From an uncultured Clostridia bacterium (lineage in GTDB: Bacteria > Bacillota > Clostridia > Oscillospirales > Ruminococcaceae), in contig CAMUJF010000002.1 in assembly GCA_947089135.1 (NCBI GenBank), forward strand, positions 1 through 64,000: a DNA stretch of 64,000 bases. The letters are read 5' to 3'. The first letter of the stretch is position 1. Each line of letters begins with the position of its first letter. Shown here piece by piece: positions 51,274 through 58,356 of this stretch. Made by a program: the position numbers and the translations under genes. The notes beneath the pieces are model-generated. The model was not told the origin of the DNA, ran no database searches, and worked only from the letters and a program-made list of their open reading frames with translations.

Positions 51274-52890
51274 ATGAGTAAAAAAATCGTTCTTAATCAG
51301 CTCGGATATTGCCGCACCATGCGCAAAACCGCCGCTTTTATCGGTATTGCAGACGATTTTTCTGTTGTGGACGCTCTGACCGGCAGGACTGTATTTCAGG
51401 CGGCGGCAGCCGTACCCGTTTCCGACAAAGCTTCGTCCGATACCGTTTCAGTCATGGACTTTTCAAAGCTTGACCGCTGCGGAAACTACTATATCCGCGC
51501 GGGCAGACGGCGTTCCTCTGTTTTCACCATATCGGAGAAACCTTACAGCAAACTGAAAACGGCGCTGCTGAAAGGACTTTACTATAACCGATGTGCTCCC
51601 CTTGACAAGCGTTATGCGGGCGAATACGCTCACGATCCCTGTCACACGGAGCTTGTTCCGTTATTTGATTCTCCTGCCAAGCGTATTGACGTAAGCGGAG
51701 GGTGGCACGATTCCGGCGGTTACGGAAAATACACCGTTTGCACCTGCGTTACTCTCGGACATCTTCTGTACGCATACACGCTGTTCCCCGAAAGCTTTAC
51801 CGAAAGCACGGATATTCCCGAATCGGGCAGCGGAGTCCCCGACATTCTCAGCGAATGCCGCGTGGGACTTGAATGGCTGCTTAAAATGCAGGCGCGTGAC
51901 GGAGGAGTTTACCATAAGGTATCGTCAGTAAAAACAGTTGCTATTATTATGCCCGAAGACGACCTTGCGGAGCAGTTTGTTTTCCCTCGATCACATCAGG
52001 CCGCTGCCTGTTTTTGCGCGGTAACGTCCCTTGCTTCGAGAGTGTTCCGAGGCGTTGACGAAGAATTTTCCGGCAGACTTCATGAGGCTTCCATAAACGC
52101 CTGGATATGGCTCATGAACAATCCCCATTACGAACCCTTCGAACCTCCTCCGACAACGGCTGTGAGCGCGGCTGGAGACTTCTATGACAACAACCCCGAC
52201 GACGAGATGTTCTGGGCGGTGTGCGAGTTGTACGAGACCACGGGCGACAAGGCTTTCCACGATAAAATAATGTCACTTTACGAGCACGTCAGTGCCACAG
52301 GCTTTGTGAACCGCGAAAACGGCGGCTTCGGAGCGGCTGCTTATCTTTTCGGCGGTCAGCCAAAAAATGAATTTGTGGAGCAGGCTATAAAGCTTCAGCT
52401 GAGGGTAAGAGCTGATAATCTGTACAGTCTGAGCCGAAAAAGCGGTTACGGTACGGCAAAAGCCGCAGACGACTATATCCGCGGCAGCAATATGTACTCC
52501 ATGACAGACAGCATTGTACTTATACTCGCCTATAAGATATTTAAATGCGATGAATATTTACAGACTGCATGCGAGCAGCTCAACTACATTTTGGGAAAAA
52601 ACCCCATGGATATATGCTATGTTACGGGCTTCGGAAGCAAATCGGTAATGCACCCTCATCACCGTCCCTCGGAAGCGGACGAAACCGAAGAGCCTGTTCC
52701 GGGACTGCTTGTTTGCGGTCCGAACAAAGACGCGGACGACGATTTCACCCACTGGAACATACCTGCGGAGGCTCCTCCCGCAAAGTGCTATTACGATATC
52801 CTGTACAGCTATTCCACCAACGAAGCGGCCATATACTGCAATTCAGCGGCAGTATTTGTTACCGGATACCTTGAATCGCTGAAAGACTAA
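51274..52890 (+). CDS. GH9 glycoside hydrolase, cytoplasmic, altered catalytic motif
   Basis: 538 residues. An N-terminal immunoglobulin-like domain (residues 1-90; KIVLNQLGYCRTMRKTAAF) precedes the family 9 (alpha/alpha)6 barrel. SGGWHDSGGYGKY (residues 141-153) corresponds to the usual DAGD motif, but the second Asp (the usual catalytic base) is Gly149. The histidine block MHPHHRPS and the acid Glu in YSTNEAAIYCNSA are kept. No signal peptide, so it acts on imported cello-oligosaccharides or another beta-glycoside. The start ATG has AAGGGGGG 5-10 bases upstream. It may be an enzyme of changed specificity or a non-catalytic relative. Confidence 0.85.
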   Translation: MSKKIVLNQLGYCRTMRKTAAFIGIADDFSVVDALTGRTVFQAAAAVPVSDKASSDTVSVMDFSKLDRCGNYYIRAGRRRSSVFTISEKPYSKLKTALLKGLYYNRCAPLDKRYAGEYAHDPCHTELVPLFDSPAKRIDVSGGWHDSGGYGKYTVCTCVTLGHLLYAYTLFPESFTESTDIPESGSGVPDILSECRVGLEWLLKMQARDGGVYHKVSSVKTVAIIMPEDDLAEQFVFPRSHQAAACFCAVTSLASRVFRGVDEEFSGRLHEASINAWIWLMNNPHYEPFEPPPTTAVSAAGDFYDNNPDDEMFWAVCELYETTGDKAFHDKIMSLYEHVSATGFVNRENGGFGAAAYLFGGQPKNEFVEQAIKLQLRVRADNLYSLSRKSGYGTAKAADDYIRGSNMYSMTDSIVLILAYKIFKCDEYLQTACEQLNYILGKNPMDICYVTGFGSKSVMHPHHRPSEADETEEPVPGLLVCGPNKDADDDFTHWNIPAEAPPAKCYYDILYSYSTNEAAIYCNSAAVFVTGYLESLKD

Positions 52891-52966
52891 TATCAGACGG
52901 AAAATAAAACCCGTCCGGAGGCGCGTGCTTTCGGACAGGTATTAAAGTATAAAAGGAATGATACAT

Positions 52967-54268
52967 TTGAAGACAATAACTAAAAAAAGGCTGTCTGCAA
53001 TCGCTGCGGCGGCAATGTGCGCAACTGTGTTCGCTTCATGCAAAAACGGTTCTTCCGACGGCGGGAACGTTACCCAAAGCGTTTCTGAAAGCGTATCGGC
53101 GAACGCGCCTGCCGCTGTTACTATGGCGGCTGATCCTAACGAGCCCGAAGCGGGAATACCCGTAAATTTAGAAGAGGGAGTGTCCGATAAGATGTACGGC
53201 AGAGCGATCATGAGCGAGGGGAATAAGGCAAGGCTTGCCCATGCGATGAAAAAAGCCCAAAACGGCGAAGAAGTGACTGTGGGCGTTATCGGCGGCTCAA
53301 TTACACAGGGCAGCTCGGCTTCCTCTACGGCGACTTGCTATGCTTCGCTGTTCTATAACTGGTGGCAGACCAAATTTCCAAATGCTAAGATAAATTTTGT
53401 TAACGCCGGTATCGGCGGTACTGACAGCTATTTGGGCGTTCACCGTGTGGACGAACAGCTTTTGTCCTACAAGCCGGACGCGGTAATTGTGGAGTTTTCC
53501 GTAAACGACACGGACAGAACCATGAACAAGTACTCATATGACAGCCTTGTGCGGAAAATTTTATCCTGCGACAGCAACCCTGCGGTAATGCTCCTGTTTA
53601 CCACTATGGAGGACGGTTCAAGTATGCAGAACGTTCACAAGGAGATAGGCGCGGCTTACGATCTTCCCATGCTCAGCTACCACGACGCGGTATATCCCGA
53701 AGTCGCGGCGAGAAATCTTATCTGGAAAGACATTTCACCTGATAACATTCACCCCAACGACGCGGGTCACGATATCATAGGTCAGATAGTTTCGCGTTAT
53801 CTGGACGGCATTTACAACGAACTTGACAGCATAACCGAGGAGCCGTCCCCGTTTACGGCGGAGGCTCTCACAAAGGATTATTACGTCAATGCTAAAATGC
53901 TCAGCGCGGCGGATATCACGGCGACCTCCTCGGAGGGCTTCGAGGTCGTTGAAAAGGATTTCTACGACCAGTTCCACAACAACTGGAAAACCACCGCGGG
54001 CGGTACGCTTACCTTTGATGTTGAGTGCAGAAATCTCGGCGTGTTCTTTATGTGTACCACGGACGGCAAGAGCGGTACCTACGAGGTCTATGTGGACGGC
54101 GAGCGTAAGGGCAAGCTTGAAGCAGATTTCACGGGCGGCTGGGGCAATTACGGTACCACAAAGCAGGTAAAGCTTGCCAATGATGTGGAAAAGCATACCG
54201 TTGAGATAAAGCCCGCCGAGGGCAGCGAGGACAAGGGCATAACAATTCTTGGACTCATGGTTTCGTAA
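52967..54268 (+). CDS. Secreted SGNH-hydrolase lipoprotein (esterase)
   Basis: 433 residues. Lipoprotein signal (MCATVFASC) and linker, then the SGNH domain: block I VGVIGGSITQG (Ser), Gly in NAGIGGTDS, Asn in SVNDTD, and DNIHPNDAGH (Asp and His). A C-terminal beta-sandwich (residues 300-433) may bind carbohydrate. It would deacetylate polysaccharides at the cell surface. TTG 52967 is favoured since AAAGGA lies 10 bases before it; ATG 52958 is almost on top of that site. Follows the GH9 gene by 76 bases. Confidence 0.85.
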   Translation: MKTITKKRLSAIAAAAMCATVFASCKNGSSDGGNVTQSVSESVSANAPAAVTMAADPNEPEAGIPVNLEEGVSDKMYGRAIMSEGNKARLAHAMKKAQNGEEVTVGVIGGSITQGSSASSTATCYASLFYNWWQTKFPNAKINFVNAGIGGTDSYLGVHRVDEQLLSYKPDAVIVEFSVNDTDRTMNKYSYDSLVRKILSCDSNPAVMLLFTTMEDGSSMQNVHKEIGAAYDLPMLSYHDAVYPEVAARNLIWKDISPDNIHPNDAGHDIIGQIVSRYLDGIYNELDSITEEPSPFTAEALTKDYYVNAKMLSAADITATSSEGFEVVEKDFYDQFHNNWKTTAGGTLTFDVECRNLGVFFMCTTDGKSGTYEVYVDGERKGKLEADFTGGWGNYGTTKQVKLANDVEKHTVEIKPAEGSEDKGITILGLMVS

Positions 54269-54276
54269 ATAACAAT

Positions 54277-54315
54277 AAAAAGAGGGCAGAGCCGCGGTTC
54301 TGTCCTCTTTTTTTA
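54277..54315. terminator. Bidirectional terminator
   Basis: AAAAAGAGG...CAGA / TCTG...CCTCTTTTTTTT hairpin between the SGNH and CPBP genes. Confidence 0.85.
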
Positions 54316-54316
54316 T

Positions 54317-55045
54317 TTATGTATTGTTCTCTTTTGCCGTAATGGCTGTGGGTTTCCTGCTTAGGTACAGGCAGTATACTATTGCAATGACGATAGTCGC
54401 CCCCATGTATACCCACTCCATACCGCTGCCGTCGTTCGCCGCGAACATTGAGCAAGCGTCCACGATACCGTGTACAAAAATGCACACCAGCAGGCTTCCC
54501 GATTTGCAGAACACAAACGTAAATATGTATCCCCAGGCTATCGCGAAAAGCACTTGACAGAACGTTTCAAGGTTTGCTTGTCCCGCCAAAAGGTTGACGA
54601 TATGTCCTATGCCGAATGTCACTGCGGAAATGGTTATCGCCACAGGAGCGGGGTCTTTTTTCAGCAGTATACGGAACAGAAAGCCGCGGAACAGCATTTC
54701 TTCAACAAAGCCGATAAGCAGCATTGACAGTACCGCAAAAACCTGCGAAACGCCGCTGTATGCCAACCCGAAACCGCGCCAGAGGTTTCCCGTCATAAGT
54801 ATAAGCAATGGTATAAAAAACCAATAGTTGGCGGCTTTGCCTTTCCATTTTACAAGACCGTACTTTTCCTCAAGATGATATTTTTTCACAAAGAAAAATA
54901 TTCCCGCCGCTATCAAAGCAAGAGCTATGAGCATAACAGGACTTTCATCCCCCAAATTGCCCCTTATGGGTATGGTGATCGCGCAGTACCCGATTATCCA
55001 TATCAGCGCGAACCACAGCTCGTTTTTATCGTATAATTTCTTCAT
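54317..55045 (-). CDS. CPBP-family intramembrane metalloprotease
   Basis: 242 residues, about eight membrane helices. Motif 1 EEMLFRGFLF (tandem Glu and Arg), motif 2 FGIGHIVNL (His) and motif 3 HGIVDA (His) form the family's metal-site residues. Relatives are CAAX proteases and bacteriocin-immunity proteins. The start overlaps the stop of the TetR gene by 4 bases, so expression is probably controlled by that repressor. Confidence 0.9.
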   Translation of the reverse strand: MKKLYDKNELWFALIWIIGYCAITIPIRGNLGDESPVMLIALALIAAGIFFFVKKYHLEEKYGLVKWKGKAANYWFFIPLLILMTGNLWRGFGLAYSGVSQVFAVLSMLLIGFVEEMLFRGFLFRILLKKDPAPVAITISAVTFGIGHIVNLLAGQANLETFCQVLFAIAWGYIFTFVFCKSGSLLVCIFVHGIVDACSMFAANDGSGMEWVYMGATIVIAIVYCLYLSRKPTAITAKENNT

Positions 55046-55608
55046 ATGTTCTCCTCTCTTGCAGCCAGTACCACCCCACGGTAGGCGCGGGCAAGGTCTG
55101 CGGCGACGGTTTCTTCATCGTACTCCAGCGAATTGTTGGCGATAATACTTGCGTATCCGTGGGCGAAAAGCGCGATGGTCGTAAACACTTCTTTGGTTTG
55201 CTTTTCTGTCATTTCCATGGCGTTCTGCATTGCGGCAAGCACAGGCTTCAGTTCCTCGGAATTTATCATCTCAAGCAAGCTTGCTTCCACCGCAAAGCCT
55301 GACTGAAACAGAAAACGGAACAGATTCGGTTCCTTAATTGCAAAGCGGATATAGTTAAGTCCGATACTTAACATAACGCCTTTGGCGGGGTCGATGTTCA
55401 TAAGGTACTCCGTATGGTAAAAGTCGGCTTTTTGATATACGGCGCGCTTCATTTCCTCTATCCTTGCAAAGTGGTACATAACGGGCTGGGTGGAGCAGCC
55501 GAGCTTTTCCGACACCGTTCGGGCATTGACGTTTTCCGTTCCCGCTGCACGGGTCACTTCAAATGCGGCGTTTACTACCATTTCCTTTGTTATTCTTGCT
55601 TTGGGCAC
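55042..55608 (-). CDS. TetR-family transcriptional repressor
   Basis: 188 residues. Helix-turn-helix at residues 20-45 (NARTVSEKLGCSTQPVMYHF) and a helical ligand domain. GTG 55608 is chosen since GGAG lies 8 bases before; an ATG six codons upstream overlaps the site. A perfect palindrome covers the -10 box of its own promoter, making autoregulation very likely, and the CPBP gene is translationally coupled behind it. Ligand unknown. Confidence 0.9.
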   Translation of the reverse strand: MPKARITKEMVVNAAFEVTRAAGTENVNARTVSEKLGCSTQPVMYHFARIEEMKRAVYQKADFYHTEYLMNIDPAKGVMLSIGLNYIRFAIKEPNLFRFLFQSGFAVEASLLEMINSEELKPVLAAMQNAMEMTEKQTKEVFTTIALFAHGYASIIANNSLEYDEETVAADLARAYRGVVLAAREENI

Positions 55609-55624
55609 TGTTGGTTCTCCTTTC

Positions 55625-55690
55625 ATAATTTGAGTTATATAATTTGAATTATATAACTCAAATTATAATAAACTTAACATGACTTGTCAA
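55625..55690 (-). promoter_or_regulatory. tetR promoter with overlapping operator
   Basis: Promoter on the minus strand: TTGACA (55685-55690), 17-base spacer, TATAAT (55662-55667). Operator: perfect palindrome with 18-base arms, ATAATTTGAGTTATATAA (55625-55642) and its complement (55649-55666), separated by TTTGAA. The outer arm overlaps the -10 box. The remaining bases to 55860 show nothing recognised. Confidence 0.85.
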
Positions 55691-55864
55691 TTGGTTTGTT
55701 TTAATTTCATTATATTATCATTTGTTTTTCACCCAATATTCACATTAAGGCAAAACTTAAATTTTTGCTGACCGCCGCGCTATCATGTACAATACTACAC
55801 TGTAAATATTATTATCGGCAAGGATACGGAAGATCATGAATCTTTACAAAATGCAATAATATGA

Positions 55865-55931
55865 CTTTTTGTAAAAAATTAAAATCTTTTTGTAAAATAT
55901 ACTTGACAAAAAGTAAAATGTGTGATATTAT
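55865..55931 (+). promoter_or_regulatory. Promoter and repeated operator of the XRE gene
   Basis: TTGACA (55903-55908), 17-base spacer, TATTAT (55926-55931). CTTTTTGT occurs at 55865-55872 and 55886-55893 and in inverted form (ACAAAAAG) at 55906-55913, spaced about 21 bases and overlapping the -35 box. Confidence 0.65.
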
Positions 55932-55953
55932 ACTTACAACAGGAGGCGATAAG

Positions 55954-56160
55954 GTGGCAAAAAACTTAAAATTAAAGTCCGCAAGGGCGGCAATGGATAT
56001 GTCCCAGCAAGCTCTCGCCGAAAAGGTGGGAGTCTCCCGCCAGACCATAAACGCTATCGAAAAGGGAGATTACAACCCGACTTTGAACCTCTGCATAGCT
56101 ATATGCAAAGCGTTGGGGAAAACCTTGGACGAAGTCTTTTGGGGCAGCGGGGATAGTTGA
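55954..56160 (+). CDS. XRE-family transcriptional regulator (small, YozG-like)
   Basis: 68 residues, practically only a helix-turn-helix domain: RAAMDMSQQALAEKVGVSRQ and TINAIEKGDYNPTLNLCIAI, then DEVFW at the end. GTG 55954 with AGGAGG 9 bases before is the start. It is the first gene of a + strand cluster with four tandem membrane-protein genes; such a small XRE regulator paired with membrane proteins is a recurring layout in Firmicutes. Three CTTTTTGT boxes around its promoter suggest autoregulation. Confidence 0.88.
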   Translation: MAKNLKLKSARAAMDMSQQALAEKVGVSRQTINAIEKGDYNPTLNLCIAICKALGKTLDEVFWGSGDS

Positions 56161-56208
56161 CAGTGTACAGTTGATAGTTGAAAATTATTTTGGAAAGGGA
56201 GAATTGAT

Positions 56209-56739
56209 ATGTCCGAAAAAAAGAAAAAAGAAGTTTTTGATTATGACGAGAAAATCGTCGTTGACGAAATGCAGCGGGCGGTAAGCTTTGAGCTTGAGCA
56301 TAAATATATGTGGCTGTGGTACGTGCTTGTATCGCTTACAATGCCTTTTGTAATGATGATATTTACCGACACGGACGGCGTACCGGGATCAATACCCGAT
56401 TCAATGCAGATATTTACGCTTATGCAGTACGGCATAATGTTTTTCTGCCTGTCGCTTTACAATATACGGGCGGCAGGAAAGGGAGTGCTTAACTCGTTTT
56501 CTCTTTGGCAAAAGGGCGGTAAAGGCTTCCTGCATCTTGTGGGCTTTCTGAATTTTTACTGTCCTATGGTGCCGATATTAAGATACTTTATTGACGATAA
56601 AAGCGAGACTGAGGTAATACGCTCCTATATGCCGTTTCTTACGGTATGGTTCTGCATGGGTATGGCGTACTACATAATAAGCTCGTACAGCGTGTGGAAA
56701 AACAAAAAAGTCCGCGACAGTCTTGCGGCGGACGAGTAA
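56209..56739 (+). CDS. Four-helix membrane protein, paralogue 1 of 4
   Basis: 176 residues, family not recognised. The N-terminal cytoplasmic segment contains VDEMQRAVSFELEHKY, followed by four predicted membrane helices and a basic end (KNKKVRD). The middle has AAGKGVLNSF, the G-V-x-N block shared with the three following proteins. AAGGGAG before the ATG. About 50 bases after the XRE gene, and 17 bases before the next paralogue, so one operon. The most divergent of the four. Confidence 0.7.
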   Translation: MSEKKKKEVFDYDEKIVVDEMQRAVSFELEHKYMWLWYVLVSLTMPFVMMIFTDTDGVPGSIPDSMQIFTLMQYGIMFFCLSLYNIRAAGKGVLNSFSLWQKGGKGFLHLVGFLNFYCPMVPILRYFIDDKSETEVIRSYMPFLTVWFCMGMAYYIISSYSVWKNKKVRDSLAADE

Positions 56740-56756
56740 AACGGGGAGGAATAATT

Positions 56757-57272
56757 ATGGCAAACAAGTCAAGAGAAAGAAATTATGTTAATTTATTCAG
56801 CGACTACGGACTGGACGAGAGACAGAAGAATTTGAGCGCGGAGGTCGGCTTCAAGTGCTTTAAGCTTGCAAGTGCAGTTTTTACAATATTGACATTGGTT
56901 TGGATCGGCGTTTATACGGTAGACGGTATGCCGGAGATTCACCCTGCGTACAGCGTGCTCAGTTATTTTGCGGCTATAATTTTTATCCGCTGTCTTTACG
57001 CGGTGCGGACGTCAAAGCTCGGCGTGATGAATCGTATAACGGCTTTTTCGTCAATAACGGGCGGTATTATAGTGATAACCGTTTGTCTTGCTGTAACAGC
57101 CGTGTGTGCTGCCTTAACAGCTTTTAACAGCAGTTCTATGGCGGAGGGTACCGAATTTATCGCAATTATTTTCGGACTCTGTGCGATAAGCAACATAATT
57201 ATGTATATTTGCGGCAAACGCAATTTCAAGGTGTTGGACGTAGACAGTACCGATGAAAGCGAGGAGGAATAA
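56757..57272 (+). CDS. Four-helix membrane protein, paralogue 2 of 4
   Basis: 171 residues. LDERQKNLSAEVGFKCFK at the N-terminus corresponds to the DEMQ segment of the others; four membrane helices; TSKLGVMNRI in the middle; acidic tail (DSTDESEEE). GGGGAGGA 6-7 bases before the ATG. The next gene starts 2 bases after its stop. Family and function unknown. Confidence 0.7.
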   Translation: MANKSRERNYVNLFSDYGLDERQKNLSAEVGFKCFKLASAVFTILTLVWIGVYTVDGMPEIHPAYSVLSYFAAIIFIRCLYAVRTSKLGVMNRITAFSSITGGIIVITVCLAVTAVCAALTAFNSSSMAEGTEFIAIIFGLCAISNIIMYICGKRNFKVLDVDSTDESEEE

Positions 57273-57274
57273 CT

Positions 57275-57784
57275 ATGACAAACAATAATAAGGATACCTA
57301 CGATAAGCTTTTAACAGGCGGAAACGGCGACCTGTTCAGCGAAAGCGGCTTTGACGAAATGCAGAAAGCAAAAAATTACGAGATAGGCTTCAAGCTTTTC
57401 CGAACATTTTTCTGGATAATGTATGTGGCTTCAATGGGAATTTTACTGACGGCTGTCGGTGTTGAAAGTACGGTATTTATATTTATCGGCTTCGGAATGC
57501 TGGCTTTGTGTATGATATTCTATCTTTTATATGCGGCAAAAGCGTCCGCGGCGGGGGTAATGAACCCCAAATTTGCGGCGCAGTCTTCAAAAAAATCGCA
57601 CCTTATCTGCAGCATTTTTATTTTAATAGTATGGCTGTTTATGCTTGTCTTCGGGGTAGCCGAAATTGAGATAGCGGGAATGTGGATAGTGCTGGCGGTC
57701 ATGTATATAGGCAATTATCTGTGTTCAAGGAGAAATATGAAAGTCCTTGAAAAAATGCTGAAAGACGAAAGCGGGGAGGAATGA
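57275..57784 (+). CDS. Four-helix membrane protein, paralogue 3 of 4
   Basis: 169 residues: MTNNNKDTYDKLL start, FDEMQKAKNYEIGFKLFR, four membrane helices, ASAAGVMNPKFA in the middle, and a charged tail (KMLKDESGEE). Closest to paralogue 4, sharing start, DEMQ block, GxMNPK block and the RRNxKVLEKML end. GAGGAGGA precedes the ATG. Confidence 0.72.
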   Translation: MTNNNKDTYDKLLTGGNGDLFSESGFDEMQKAKNYEIGFKLFRTFFWIMYVASMGILLTAVGVESTVFIFIGFGMLALCMIFYLLYAAKASAAGVMNPKFAAQSSKKSHLICSIFILIVWLFMLVFGVAEIEIAGMWIVLAVMYIGNYLCSRRNMKVLEKMLKDESGEE

Positions 57785-57786
57785 CT

Positions 57787-58305
57787 ATGACAAGCAATAA
57801 TAAAGATATCTTTGATAAGATACTGTCGGAGAACGGCGTGGACGGTCTGTTCAGCGAAAACAGCTTTGACGAAATGCAGCAGGCTGAAAATTACAGGATA
57901 GGCTTCAGGCTGTTCAGAGCTTGCTATTGGTTTATGTACTTTTTTTCAATGTCAGCTTTTGTTTATGCCGTAAATTCCGAAGATACTGCGTTTATGGTAT
58001 ACAGCGTACTGCTTATGGCTGCGGCTTCCGTTTTTCACATTGTATACTCCGCAAGGGTTTCGGCAAAGGGAGCAATGAACCCCAAATATGCCGCGTCGAT
58101 GGGGAAATCCTATACCCCCGTTATATATATAATAGTATTGATAATAGGCGCTTTTTCAGTTGCATATACAACAAAACCGATAGCTTTGCTGCTTTTGGCA
58201 TTTCCCGGCGTAATGGTACTCTGCGACTGCTTTTTTGCGCGCAGGAACAACAAAGTACTTGAAAAAATGCTTGCCGAGGAAGCGGAGGATAATAGCGATA
58301 CCTGA
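57787..58305 (+). CDS. Four-helix membrane protein, paralogue 4 of 4
   Basis: 172 residues: MTSNNKDIFDKIL start, FDEMQQAENYRIGFRLFR, four helices, VSAKGAMNPKYA, and RRNNKVLEKMLAEEAEDN at the end. ATG 57787 is favoured since GGAGGA is 6 bases before it; ATG 57781 overlaps the previous stop and that site. Followed by a terminator. Clearly a recent duplicate of paralogue 3. Confidence 0.72.
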   Translation: MTSNNKDIFDKILSENGVDGLFSENSFDEMQQAENYRIGFRLFRACYWFMYFFSMSAFVYAVNSEDTAFMVYSVLLMAAASVFHIVYSARVSAKGAMNPKYAASMGKSYTPVIYIIVLIIGAFSVAYTTKPIALLLLAFPGVMVLCDCFFARRNNKVLEKMLAEEAEDNSDT

Positions 58306-58316
58306 AATAGGTGCGC

Positions 58317-58356
58317 AAAAACAGGAGTACTCCAAATAGGGGTACTCCTGTTTTTT
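58317..58356. terminator. Bidirectional terminator
   Basis: Fourteen-base stem AAAAACAGGAGTAC (58317-58330) / GTACTCCTGTTTTT (58342-58355), overlapping the stop codon of the convergent ATPase gene. Confidence 0.88.

Noticed and set aside
54317..55608. TetR-CPBP pair as a bacteriocin immunity locus
   Set aside because: No bacteriocin precursor, leader peptide or modification gene is seen nearby; only the protease family hints at it.
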